DNA of 12,669 nucleotides from Cyanobacteria bacterium UBA7753 (GCA_002481545.1 DLEF01000020.1:1-12669); one strand, 5' to 3'; shown: positions 1 through 6,571, counted from the first letter of the stretch. A program made the numbers and translations. Notes: generated by a model not told the origin, from the letters alone.

Positions 1-11
1 ACTCTAAAATT

Positions 12-31
12 GTCGGATTGGTAAATCCGAC
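12..31. repeat. Perfect 8-bp-stem hairpin repeat
   Basis: GTCGGATT and AATCCGAC form a perfect 8-bp stem around the loop GGTA. A diverged inverted-orientation relative lies at 8127-8146 and matches its reverse complement at 18 of 20 positions, so this is a dispersed repeat and not just a local hairpin. It sits among AT-rich filler (57-106) built from AACTTTTAACTT-like blocks that also recur near 8391-8428. No gene is visible in 1-124. Confidence 0.6.
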
Positions 32-102
32 CTACTTGAACTGGGACACTAAGTGAGTGCAAAGTTATTAACTTTAAACTTTTAACTTATAACTTTTAAC
101 TT

Positions 103-127
103 GAAAAAAAGAGCACAGTTCTCCCTA
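103..127 (-). terminator. Weak intrinsic terminator of the leftward 287-aa gene
   Basis: Read on the minus strand, a short stem (AGGGAG paired with CTCTTT, including two G-U pairs) is followed by a run of seven T. It overlaps the TAG stop codon of the gene ending at 125. The stem is weak, so this is a plausible rather than a strong terminator. Confidence 0.4.
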
Positions 128-988
128 TGCGAGCAAAGCAAACCCGTCTTTTTCCATAGTACCCATGACTTTTCTTGTAGAACTTGCAGTTGAATCATCA
201 ATAATTGTTTGTTTCATTGATTTAGACACAGTTTGCCCTACGTTATTTGACAATCCGTACATGCCAGCCCCTACAATACCGCCTACGGTACCTGATACAA
301 AAGCTGATGTTGCCGTATTCTTTACTAAATCACCCGCATCGAAATACTTATCTTTATCGAGAGCGACATCTGTTAAATAACTTGTTGAACCTGCCAGAGC
401 CCCTGATTTGATACCGCAATCTATACCGTTTTTAACTGACAAACCGATTTTGCCTGCTCTTATACCTGCTCCGACATTCGAAGCAACGGCACTGGTTGTA
501 CCTGTAATAGCACCTGAAACGGCGTCTTTTGTCATTTGTTTTAAGTCAAATTCATCATCTTTTTTATTATTTGTAGCTCGGTCTACGAGTTTTATAGCTG
601 TTTTTGCGGCAGCACCCACAGGTGCACCCTTCGCAAAGGCAAACGCCCACCCGATTGGACCTGCGCCTGCAGCCATGGTAGCCACGGCAATAGATGTTAT
701 ACCCGTCAGGACATTTGCCCACAAATCGGTCATATTATCCTGTTTTTTATCAAAGGAATTAATATATTCCAATGCCTTATCAAACGAGACTTCACCTCGT
801 TTATATCGTTCCAGCATATTATCGCAATCGGAAGAACTCAGACCGATGTCCGTAACTTCTTTCAATCCGTTCCATATACTGCCGATGATACCTTGCTTAT
901 CTTTGATATCTTTCAGTCGCGTCTCCAATACTGCTGTCGGATTGGCGGCGGAAGGCATAATATTAACCTGTCCTATTGATTCTGCCAT
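125..988 (-). CDS. Hypothetical Gly/Ala-rich protein with hydrophobic helical segments
   Basis: I do not recognise this 287-residue protein. Residues 1-90 are mostly hydrophilic and predicted helical. Residues about 91-128 form a long hydrophobic, Gly/Ala-rich stretch (includes ATMAAGAGPIGWAFAFA) that could be one or two membrane-associating helices. A charged linker follows (136-152, NNKKDDEFDLKQ), then Gly/Ser/Thr/Ala-rich repeats at about 155-205 and 225-250 with the alternating small-residue look of pretoxin or membrane-inserting regions of secreted bacterial proteins. There is no classical signal peptide and no recognisable catalytic motif. The ATG at 988 is preceded by AAAGG about 9 nt upstream, a modest ribosome binding site. 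The gene stands alone, divergent from tig. A secreted or membrane-active role is an inference from composition only. Confidence 0.75.
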   Translation of the reverse strand: MAESIGQVNIMPSAANPTAVLETRLKDIKDKQGIIGSIWNGLKEVTDIGLSSSDCDNMLERYKRGEVSFDKALEYINSFDKKQDNMTDLWANVLTGITSIAVATMAAGAGPIGWAFAFAKGAPVGAAAKTAIKLVDRATNNKKDDEFDLKQMTKDAVSGAITGTTSAVASNVGAGIRAGKIGLSVKNGIDCGIKSGALAGSTSYLTDVALDKDKYFDAGDLVKNTATSAFVSGTVGGIVGAGMYGLSNNVGQTVSKSMKQTIIDDSTASSTRKVMGTMEKDGFALLA

Positions 989-1110
989 ATATTACTAACC
1001 TTTAAATTAATATACTTATTAACCTTATTACACGATATATATAAATAAAGTTTTTTCAGGTTTGAAAATTGATTAATATTACTAAAAAATTAAATATTTG
1101 TTTACAATTC

Positions 1111-1129
1111 GTAACATGCCCGTAACATG
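1111..1129. promoter_or_regulatory. Tandem GTAACATG boxes, 11-bp period
   Basis: GTAACATG occurs at 1111-1118 and again at 1122-1129, one helical turn apart, about 123-141 bp upstream of the leftward start at 988. A third copy lies at 6644-6651, upstream of another leftward gene, with similar flanks (reverse strand CATGTTACGGGC against CATGTTACAAGC). A TGTAACAT variant is at 1594-1601, before tig. This could be a regulator binding site; the regulator is unknown. Confidence 0.35.
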
Positions 1130-1206
1130 GTCGGGCGGGGCGTTTTACGAAAAATTTTTCTTTATATGGGCATGAATTTCGGAGGTTGTTTTCGTCAAGC
1201 GGTCTA

Positions 1207-1235
1207 TTGACATTAATAGATAAAGAGCGCATAAT
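1207..1235 (+). promoter_or_regulatory. Near-consensus sigma-70 promoter in spacer
   Basis: A perfect -35 box TTGACA (1207-1212) is followed after 17 bp by CATAAT (1230-1235, 5 of 6 matches to TATAAT). Transcription would start near 1242. The only thing immediately downstream is an intrinsic terminator, so the promoter appears to serve a very short transcript or an attenuated leader toward tig. Confidence 0.6.
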
Positions 1236-1241
1236 AATATC

Positions 1242-1298
1242 AGTATTAAAATATATACATAATATAAGGCAAAAGAGAACAAAGTTCTCTTTTTTTTT
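1242..1298 (+). ncRNA. Candidate small RNA of about 57 nt
   Basis: The interval runs from the predicted start site of the promoter at 1207-1235 to the end of the T-run of the terminator hairpin. It contains no ATG-initiated ORF, is very AT-rich, and ends in an AGAGAAC/GTTCTCT hairpin followed by T8, the normal 3' end of an Hfq-type or stand-alone small RNA. No known RNA family is recognised. The alternative is an abortive leader that limits read-through toward tig. The call rests only on promoter and terminator spacing. Confidence 0.35.
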
Positions 1299-1302
1299 GC
1301 CT
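1267..1302 (+). terminator. Intrinsic terminator
   Basis: AGAGAAC (1274-1280), loop AAA and GTTCTCT (1284-1290) form a 7-bp stem followed by eight further T (1291-1298). Flanking GGCAAAA and TTTTGCC allow an extended stem of A-T pairs closed by GGC/GCC. The T-tract orientation favours termination of rightward transcripts. Confidence 0.7.
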
Positions 1303-1347
1303 TGATTGATTACTGATAATTTTGAGTAACTATTTCATAATGTTTTA

Positions 1348-1511
1348 CCCCCTCACTCGCATCTGTAATTGCCTAAATTACAACAGCTGCGGTCTCTCCC
1401 ACAGGTGGGGGCGAGACTTGGGCTTGTGCTTAAGCACAAGCAAAACCGTTGCTCCTGCAACGGTTAACCCTCGCTCCTCTGAGGGAGAGGGTGCCGAAGG
1501 CTGGTGAGGGG
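1348..1511. repeat. Palindrome-rich, REP/MITE-like element
   Basis: The outer arms CCCCTCAC (1349-1356) and GTGAGGGG (1504-1511) are inverted. Inside lie a perfect 20-bp palindrome GCTTGTGCTTAAGCACAAGC (1422-1441) and a perfect 9-bp stem AACCGTTGC/GCAACGGTT with a 4-nt loop (1444-1465). A CCCTC...GAGGG hairpin follows. Local GC is much higher than in the surrounding spacer. The form suits a non-autonomous palindromic repeat. Sequence close to CTCTCCC...GGGAGAGGG is common in dispersed bacterial repeats, but I cannot name a family. Confidence 0.6.
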
Positions 1512-1531
1512 TGCAACGCGGAGCGCCTTCT

Positions 1532-1563
1532 TAGTGCCCTAGTGCCCTAGTATCTTAGTATCT
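1532..1563 (+). repeat. Four tandem 8-bp repeats
   Basis: Units read TAGTGCCC, TAGTGCCC, TAGTATCT, TAGTATCT. An array of four related units in opposite orientation lies at 8089-8120 and three more units lie at 8426-8449, so this is a dispersed tandem-repeat family with at least two unit variants. It ends about 50 bp before the tig -10 box. Confidence 0.75.
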
Positions 1564-1588
1564 TTGCTATATTGCAATACTATTGTGT

Positions 1589-1619
1589 TTGATGTAACAT
1601 AATTGAAGTTAACTATAAT
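1589..1619 (+). promoter_or_regulatory. Probable tig promoter
   Basis: A perfect -10 box TATAAT lies at 1614-1619, with TTGATG at 1589-1594 as the best -35 candidate at a long 19-bp spacing. Transcription would start near 1626, giving a leader of about 18 nt before the ATG at 1644. The -10 is convincing and the -35 is weak. Confidence 0.45.
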
Positions 1620-1643
1620 AATTACAATTGTAAAGGTGAGAAT

Positions 1644-3077
1644 ATGAAAATCGATTTAAAAAAAGAAGAACATAATATTGCAAAAGTTGCAATAGAAATC
1701 CCCGCAAAAGACGGTCTTAGCGCATACAACAGAGCTGTTAAAGACTATGCACAACACATTAATATTCCCGGGTTCAGAAGAGGAAAAGCTCCGAGAAATA
1801 TCGTCGAAAGACACGTAGGGAAAGAAAGAATTATATCAGAAGCATTGGAAACATTGCTGCCGTCAGCTTTCAGCCAAGCTATATCCGATAACAAATTGGA
1901 TATCCTGACTCAACCGAAAGTTGATGATTATGAATATGAAGTCGGTAAAGACGTAAAGGTAAAAGCAACAATCGAATTGAAACCTGAAGTAACTTTAGAC
2001 AAGTACAAAGGTATGACGGTTGAAGTTGAAGAGTATGAAACTCCGAAAGACGCATTAGACAAATCATTGGAAAACTTGCGTAACCAATCGGCTAAGTTTG
2101 AAACCGTAACCGACAGAAAAACCAAGGCTGATGATACTATCGTATTTGATTTTGACGGATATGTTAACGGCGAAAAAATCGAACACGGTGACGCTAAAAA
2201 TTACACAATGGATTTATCCAATTCAAACTTTATTCCGGGATTTGCGGAACAATTGGTCGGACAAGAACTTGATAAAGATTTCGACGTAAATGTTACCTTC
2301 CCTGAAAACTACCATGAAACAAAACTCGCAGGTCAACCTGCAGTATTCAAATGCAAAATCCATGAAATAAAAGAAAAAGTTTTGCCTGAATTGAATGATG
2401 AATTTGCTCAAAAGGTAGGTCCTTTCAAGACTGTTGATGAATTAAAGGCAGATATCCAAAGCTACCTTGATAAACAAAAAGCTGATACGGATAAGAAAAA
2501 CTTCGAAAGAGCAATCATGGAAAAACTTCACGACGAAGTAAAAGTTGACATCCATGAAGCTATGATTGACAGAGAATCAGACTCATTGTTGGAAGAATAC
2601 AAACAAAAATTGAGAGGTCAAGGTTTCACTTGGGAACAGGCTGTTGAAGCTCAAGGACTTGACAGTATTATGAAAACAATCAGAGATGATGCTGTTTACA
2701 GAATTAAAAATTCTTTGATTATTGATAAGATTGCCAAAGATGAAGACATCAAGGTTGATCAAGAATCAATGACATCTAAGATGGATACATTGAGTGCAAT
2801 GTACCAAATGGACAGAGAATCATTCGCTAAGTATATGTTCCAAAATCCGGGAATGATAAACAGCATTTCTCAACAAATTTTGAACGAGAAAGTTATCAAC
2901 TTCTTGACGGATAACAATACTGCGAAATATGTAAAAGCTAAAAAAGCTAAAGCTGCAAAGTCTGAAAAGGCTGAAAAGGAAACTAAGGCAAAGAAAGAAA
3001 CAAAAGCCGAAAAAGATGAAAAACCTAAAAAAGCTACTAAGACAACAAAAGCTAAAGCTAAGGCAAAAGCAGAATAG
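1644..3077 (+). CDS. tig: Trigger factor (ribosome-associated chaperone/PPIase)
   Basis: Trigger factor binds the ribosome exit site and shields nascent chains, with peptidyl-prolyl isomerase activity. The 477-residue product shows the N-terminal ribosome-binding domain with the signature GFRRGKAP at 43-50. An FKBP-type PPIase domain follows at about 160-245 (DDTIVFDFDGYVNGE, then FIPGFAEQLVGQ at 196-207), then the helical C-terminal chaperone domain at about 250-425. The ATG at 1644 follows AAAGGTGAG. Family members are usually about 430 residues. Here residues 431-477 form an extra tail with 20 Lys and 12 Ala in 47 residues, rich in KAK and EK units, resembling basic histone-H1-like tails. 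It is first in a tig-clpP-clpX cluster, the arrangement known from many bacteria, linking folding and proteolysis of new proteins. Identity is near certain; the role of the tail is unknown. Confidence 0.97.
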   Translation: MKIDLKKEEHNIAKVAIEIPAKDGLSAYNRAVKDYAQHINIPGFRRGKAPRNIVERHVGKERIISEALETLLPSAFSQAISDNKLDILTQPKVDDYEYEVGKDVKVKATIELKPEVTLDKYKGMTVEVEEYETPKDALDKSLENLRNQSAKFETVTDRKTKADDTIVFDFDGYVNGEKIEHGDAKNYTMDLSNSNFIPGFAEQLVGQELDKDFDVNVTFPENYHETKLAGQPAVFKCKIHEIKEKVLPELNDEFAQKVGPFKTVDELKADIQSYLDKQKADTDKKNFERAIMEKLHDEVKVDIHEAMIDRESDSLLEEYKQKLRGQGFTWEQAVEAQGLDSIMKTIRDDAVYRIKNSLIIDKIAKDEDIKVDQESMTSKMDTLSAMYQMDRESFAKYMFQNPGMINSISQQILNEKVINFLTDNNTAKYVKAKKAKAAKSEKAEKETKAKKETKAEKDEKPKKATKTTKAKAKAKAE

Positions 3078-3099
3078 TCATTGAATCCTTATTAGGGTG

Positions 3100-3128
3100 C
3101 TGACTAATTTCAGAAAAAAGTATATAAT
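3100..3128 (+). promoter_or_regulatory. Promoter upstream of clpP
   Basis: CTGACT (3100-3105, four matches to TTGACA) is separated by 17 bp from a perfect TATAAT (3123-3128). Transcription would begin near 3135. A small inverted repeat ATTAG/CTAAT (3091-3108) covers the -35. This would let clpP-clpX be expressed apart from tig; no terminator is visible between tig and clpP. Confidence 0.55.
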
Positions 3129-3137
3129 ATAGTTATT

Positions 3138-3154
3138 CGGGAGAACAATTCCCG
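3138..3154 (+). promoter_or_regulatory. 5' leader hairpin of clpP mRNA
   Basis: CGGGA (3138-3142) pairs with TCCCG (3150-3154), plus a possible G-U pair inside. It would lie almost at the 5' end of a transcript from the promoter at 3100-3128. There is no T-run, so it is not a terminator. An mRNA-stabilising 5' stem is the simplest reading. Confidence 0.4.
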
Positions 3155-3182
3155 TTGACAAAAAAAGAAAGGAATAAATAAG

Positions 3183-3770
3183 ATGAGTTTTGTACCGGTC
3201 GTAATTGAACAATCGAGCAGAGGCGAACGTTCTTTTGATATTTTTTCAAGATTATTAAGAGAAAGAATTATCTTTTTGGGAACTCAAATTGATGATATGG
3301 TAGCAAATCTGATAGTTGCTCAATTATTATTATTAGACAGTGAAAATCCGGAAAAAGATATTATGTTATATATCAACAGCCCGGGAGGTAGTGTTACTGC
3401 AGGGTTTGCCATTTATGACACAATGCAGCACATCAGAGCCGATGTAAGCACAATTTGCTTAGGTCAAGCGGCATCAATGGGTGCATTCCTGTTATCATCA
3501 GGTACAAAAGGTAAGAGAATGGCTTTACCTCACTCAAGAGTATTGATTCACCAACCTTTAGGCGGTGCTCAAGGTCAAGCTACGGATATCGAAATCCAAG
3601 CTCAAGAAATCTTGAGAATTAAAAAATCTTTGAACGAGATTTTGGCTGCTAATACAGGTCAAGACCTTGCTAAGATTGAAAAAGATACTGACAGAGATTA
3701 TATCATGACTCCGGATGAAGCTTTAAAATACGGTATGATTGATAGAGTCATTACTAAAGATGCACAATAG
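3183..3770 (+). CDS. clpP: ATP-dependent Clp protease proteolytic subunit
   Basis: ClpP is the serine peptidase that assembles into a double heptameric barrel and degrades proteins fed to it by ClpX or ClpA/C. The 195-residue product has the usual length. It carries the full catalytic triad: Ser98 in GQAASMGAF, His123 in RVLIHQPLGG and Asp172 in RDYIMTP. The INSPGGSVTAG glycine-rich strand at 64-74 is also present. No long propeptide is visible. The ATG at 3183 follows AAAGGA with 9-nt spacing. The gene lies between tig and clpX, with only 9 nt to clpX, so ClpP and ClpX are made together. It has its own candidate promoter in the 105-bp gap after tig. The sequence is entirely typical of the family. 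Confidence 0.98.
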   Translation: MSFVPVVIEQSSRGERSFDIFSRLLRERIIFLGTQIDDMVANLIVAQLLLLDSENPEKDIMLYINSPGGSVTAGFAIYDTMQHIRADVSTICLGQAASMGAFLLSSGTKGKRMALPHSRVLIHQPLGGAQGQATDIEIQAQEILRIKKSLNEILAANTGQDLAKIEKDTDRDYIMTPDEALKYGMIDRVITKDAQ

Positions 3771-3779
3771 GAGATAATT

Positions 3780-5075
3780 ATGGCTAATGACAGCAGATTA
3801 AAATGCTCATTTTGCGGTAAAACTCAAGATCAGGTAAAGAAACTTATTGCAGGACCTGACGTATATATCTGTGATGAATGCGTCGAGTTGTGTAATGAAA
3901 TACTTGATGAAGAATTTTTCGAAAACAAAGAGAAAGATTCTAAGAAAGAGGATGAAGTTAAGACTGAAGAAGATGCTTTGAAAAAAGTACCTAAACCGCA
4001 TGAAATCAAGGCATACCTTGATGAGCACATTATCGGGCAGGATGATGCCAAGAAAGTGTTATCTGTTGCTGTTTACAACCACTATAAGAGATTGGAACAC
4101 AACAAAGACACATCTGAAATTGAAATCCAAAAATCTAATATTTTGCTTGTAGGACCTACAGGTTGTGGTAAAACGTTACTGGCACAAACTTTGGCAAAAT
4201 ACTTGGATGTACCGTTTGCTGTTGCCGACGCTACAACGTTGACTGAGGCAGGGTATGTCGGTGATGATGTTGAAAACATCCTTTTGAGATTGTACCAAAA
4301 CGCCGATTTTGACGCTCAAAAAGCTCAAAGAGGAATTATCTATATCGATGAAATCGATAAGATTGCGCGTAAATCAGAGAATACCTCTATTACCCGTGAT
4401 GTATCGGGTGAAGGTGTTCAACAGGCTTTGTTAAAACTGATTGAAGGTACGGTCGCAAATGTTCCTCCTCAAGGCGGAAGAAAACATCCTCATCAAGAGT
4501 TCATCCAAATAGATACAAGCAACATTTTATTCATCGTGGGCGGTGCTTTTGTTGACTTAGACAAGATTATCGGTCACAGAGTAAAAGACGGCTCAACCAT
4601 CGGATTTGGTGCAAAAGGGGCAGGAACTAAGGCTGAACAAGAACTTGAAGCAGCAAAAATGCTCAAGAAATTACAGCCGGAAGACCTTTTGAAATTCGGT
4701 TTAATCCCTGAATTTATCGGTCGTATTCCTATCTATGCGGTTCTTGATCCGTTGGATGAAAAGGCTCTCAAGATGATTTTGACAGAACCTAAGAATGCTA
4801 TCCTTAAACAATATCAATGCTTGTTGAAGATGGATGGCGTTGACTTGGAATTTGAACCCGAGGCAATCGACCTTATTGCAAAAGAAGCTCTGAAACGTAA
4901 AACGGGTGCTCGTGCATTGCGTTCTATCGTTGAAGAATTGATGCTGGATATCATGTATGATATTCCGTCTAAGGGCGACGTTAAGAAATTTGTAATAACA
5001 AAAGAAATGGTCGAAGACAGAAACAAAGCAGAGGTTGTTCAATTACCAAAGAAGGAAAAAGCTGAAATTGCATAA
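3780..5075 (+). CDS. clpX: ATP-dependent protease ATPase subunit ClpX
   Basis: ClpX is the AAA+ unfoldase that recognises substrates and threads them into ClpP. The 431-residue product has the N-terminal C4 zinc-binding domain (Cys9, Cys12, Cys31, Cys34). A charged linker follows at about 45-70. Walker A is GPTGCGKT (125-132), the pore-1 loop GYVG (158-161) and Walker B IIYIDEID (186-193). The RKH pore loop is at 234-236, and the IGF loop that docks on ClpP is at 274-276. Arg315 lies in PEFIGRIP, and the sensor-2 GARALR motif is at 376-381. The ribosome binding site AGGAGA overlaps the clpP stop codon, so the two genes are translationally close. The C-terminus ends in a short Lys/Glu-rich stretch. 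All key residues are present. Confidence 0.98.
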   Translation: MANDSRLKCSFCGKTQDQVKKLIAGPDVYICDECVELCNEILDEEFFENKEKDSKKEDEVKTEEDALKKVPKPHEIKAYLDEHIIGQDDAKKVLSVAVYNHYKRLEHNKDTSEIEIQKSNILLVGPTGCGKTLLAQTLAKYLDVPFAVADATTLTEAGYVGDDVENILLRLYQNADFDAQKAQRGIIYIDEIDKIARKSENTSITRDVSGEGVQQALLKLIEGTVANVPPQGGRKHPHQEFIQIDTSNILFIVGGAFVDLDKIIGHRVKDGSTIGFGAKGAGTKAEQELEAAKMLKKLQPEDLLKFGLIPEFIGRIPIYAVLDPLDEKALKMILTEPKNAILKQYQCLLKMDGVDLEFEPEAIDLIAKEALKRKTGARALRSIVEELMLDIMYDIPSKGDVKKFVITKEMVEDRNKAEVVQLPKKEKAEIA

Positions 5076-5087
5076 AGCATAAGATTA

Positions 5088-5126
5088 TAAAAAAAGAGGA
5101 TGGTTTTTAAGCCATCCTCTTTTTGT
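5088..5126. terminator. Bidirectional intrinsic terminator
   Basis: GAGGATGG (5096-5103) pairs with CCATCCTC (5112-5119), and the stem is extended by A-T pairs. It is flanked by an A-run on the left and a T-run on the right, so T-tracts follow the hairpin on both strands. It ends clpX rightward and the small gene at 5141 leftward. Confidence 0.85.
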
Positions 5127-5140
5127 TTTATAGTTTTCTT

Positions 5141-5344
5141 TTACTGCTGTTGTTGGTCTTTCTTAAATTCAGGCAGACCGTTTGCCTGCAATACTTGTTG
5201 TTCTTTTGCTATCAGAGCTTTCAATCCGTTGATAGCTTTATCAGCAAGCGATTTCAGCTTATCAAGCAAGCTTTTATCATTATTAAATACTTCCATGTGA
5301 TGCACTAAAGTCACGATATTCGTCGCAACAAGTACGCATTTCAT
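5141..5344 (-). CDS. Small helical protein, probable 3' half of a frameshifted gene
   Basis: This 67-codon frame overlaps the preceding leftward frame by 62 bp. Its first part (MKCVLVATNIVTLVHH) looks like out-of-frame sequence. From MEVFNNDKSLLDKLKSLADK onward it reads as a natural amphipathic helix ending in a Gln-rich tail (KKDQQQQ). The likeliest explanation is that it is the C-terminal part of the gene starting at 5540, separated by a one-base change in the 5283-5344 interval. Against this, the ATG at 5344 has an AGGAA about 7 nt upstream, so independent translation from an overlapping start is possible. No function is recognised. It ends just before the shared terminator with clpX. Confidence 0.5.
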   Translation of the reverse strand: MKCVLVATNIVTLVHHMEVFNNDKSLLDKLKSLADKAINGLKALIAKEQQVLQANGLPEFKKDQQQQ

Positions 5345-5540
5345 CGGAAAATTCCTGAACTTCTTTGCCGTGAGTACCTGTATTCATCAGTGTAACGATA
5401 TTTTGCATAGCAGGTTGTTCAACCTCCCATACAGAATCCGTTATCTGATCCAACGGCGTTTTATTTGCGGCGTCTTTTGTTTTATCGTCCCCCGGTTGAT
5501 TAACTTCCGGCATTTGAGATGAATTAATTTCCATTGACAT
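5283..5540 (-). CDS. Small hypothetical protein, possibly truncated by frameshift
   Basis: I do not recognise this 85-residue product. It is acidic and hydrophilic, with a flexible N-terminus (MSMEINSSQMPEVNQPGDD) followed by predicted helices (including NIVTLMNTGTHGKEVQEFS). The ATG at 5540 is preferred over a TTG two codons upstream, because AAGGAGAG sits 7-8 nt before that ATG and would touch the TTG. The frame stops at 5283, shortly before a helical sequence continues in another frame (5296 to 5141). Shifting by one base within the overlap would give a single protein of roughly 130 residues. The gene follows the 303-aa protein gene by about 120 bp, on the same strand. Confidence 0.55.
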   Translation of the reverse strand: MSMEINSSQMPEVNQPGDDKTKDAANKTPLDQITDSVWEVEQPAMQNIVTLMNTGTHGKEVQEFSDEMRTCCDEYRDFSASHGSI

Positions 5541-5659
5541 AAACAACTCTCCTTATTAATGTAATAACTTCACATATATAGTATTTTTCTTTGTGCCAAT
5601 TTCAGAAAATGAATAATCTTTACAAAACTACATATTTCATTTAAGAAACAACTAAAAAT

Positions 5660-6571
5660 CTAGTCATTGATTACTTCCGGCGGTTTTGAAAAATAGGTCG
5701 GGAAGTCTTTTTCATACTGTTTATAGCCCGTGCAATATGCCTGCAGGTCAAAAGATACACCCCTTTTTGAAGTTGGAGCTTTTATGCCCATTGATTTATA
5801 TAATGCTCTCATAAAACTGTTTGCGATTGAGTCGCTTCCGCGCTCCCAAGGGGTTGCGTGTGCCAATATCCAACGAATTTCACCAACTTTTGAGTGAATG
5901 TCGGGGAGAGTTTTGTCCGTTACATTTTCAGGATGTTGGATGTAATTCTTTTGTAATTCGTTATAAGTATCGCTTACGTGGTCAAGCGCGTTATTTATAT
6001 TTTTTGCTTTTCCGTGCGCCATAACACCTTTTTTACCGACAGGAGAATAATAAATATCTGTTATATCTATATCAGGATAAGGCTTTTCCATCTCTGTTTC
6101 AGATGCTTTCGCAAAACGATCTGAATAAGTTCTGTACTTGACATAACCCGCACTTTTGCCGAACGGAGTTTCAAGCCCTATGTCCACCCATGTTCCGGTC
6201 GGTCCGAAATCCTTTCTTGCTACTCTCAATACTCCCGTATGGCTGCCCAAATTATCGTCACCGACCTTTTCATTTGCCTTTTTCATACCATCCGCGATAA
6301 ATTTCAAAACCTCATCGGAGGAATTGTTTTCACGGATTTTTGTAACCGCGTTATCCGTCAACTTTGCTACTTTTTCAGCCCATTTCATATCTTTTCCGTA
6401 ACCTTTTATGTTTATGAAAAAGTCTTTCGGATACAGTTTCAACAATTTGGAGTTCGGATTTGATGTAAAATTAACCCCGTTATGTTGCGCTATAGCTTTG
6501 TTTTGGGGTTTATTACAACTGTAATTATTATAAATATTATAATTAAACGTCGACTGATTCGATACTATCAT
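5660..6571 (-). CDS. Hypothetical protein with PWERGS-containing C-terminal domain, possible effector
   Basis: This 303-residue protein has no family I can name with confidence. The N-terminus (1-40) is Asn-rich and disordered-looking and includes NGVNFTSNPN, similar to short FTS/FGN/FKG stretches I recall near the N-termini of many Gastranaerophilales proteins. Residues 60-105 are helical. Residues 110-185 are mixed, with aromatic/Gly patches. The most conserved-looking part is 229-285: VGEIRWILAHATPWERGSDS, then IANSFMRALYKSMGIK, which resembles a W-x-L-x-x-x-x-P-x-x-RGS-x-x-I motif I associate with C-terminal modules of large secreted or effector-like proteins. That recollection is unverified. 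There is no classical signal peptide. AGGAG lies 6 nt before the ATG, a strong ribosome binding site. It lies 94 bp downstream of the kinase gene on the same strand. Confidence 0.75.
   Translation of the reverse strand: MIVSNQSTFNYNIYNNYSCNKPQNKAIAQHNGVNFTSNPNSKLLKLYPKDFFINIKGYGKDMKWAEKVAKLTDNAVTKIRENNSSDEVLKFIADGMKKANEKVGDDNLGSHTGVLRVARKDFGPTGTWVDIGLETPFGKSAGYVKYRTYSDRFAKASETEMEKPYPDIDITDIYYSPVGKKGVMAHGKAKNINNALDHVSDTYNELQKNYIQHPENVTDKTLPDIHSKVGEIRWILAHATPWERGSDSIANSFMRALYKSMGIKAPTSKRGVSFDLQAYCTGYKQYEKDFPTYFSKPPEVIND

Larger units (their letters stand above)
989..1643. other. Large spacer between the 287-aa gene and tig
   Basis: This 655-bp stretch has no credible protein gene. From left to right it holds an AT-rich upstream region for the leftward gene, a tandem pair of GTAACATG boxes 11 bp apart (1111-1129), a promoter plus terminator unit (1207-1300), a palindrome-rich repeat element (1348-1511), four 8-bp tandem repeats (1532-1563) and the tig promoter region. 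A 61-codon open frame at 1322-1507 runs through the palindromic element and is not believed. Confidence 0.8.

Noticed and set aside
1322..1507. 61-codon rightward open frame in the spacer before tig
   Set aside because: It runs through a palindrome-rich repeat element, starts with no ribosome binding site and has a composition set by the repeats.
1532..1563. CRISPR array
   Set aside because: The 8-bp units are directly adjacent with no spacers, and there are no cas genes in the window.
3155..3160. TTGACA as a -35 box just before clpP
   Set aside because: A 17-bp spacing would put the -10 on the clpP start codon, and no TATAAT-like sequence is there.
5100..5308. Rightward open frames downstream of clpX
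   Set aside because: They are antisense to the leftward small gene, begin inside the terminator and show Cys/Phe-rich shadow composition.
5541..5546. TTG start for the small leftward gene
   Set aside because: The AAGGAGAG site almost touches this TTG, whereas it is well spaced for the ATG at 5540.
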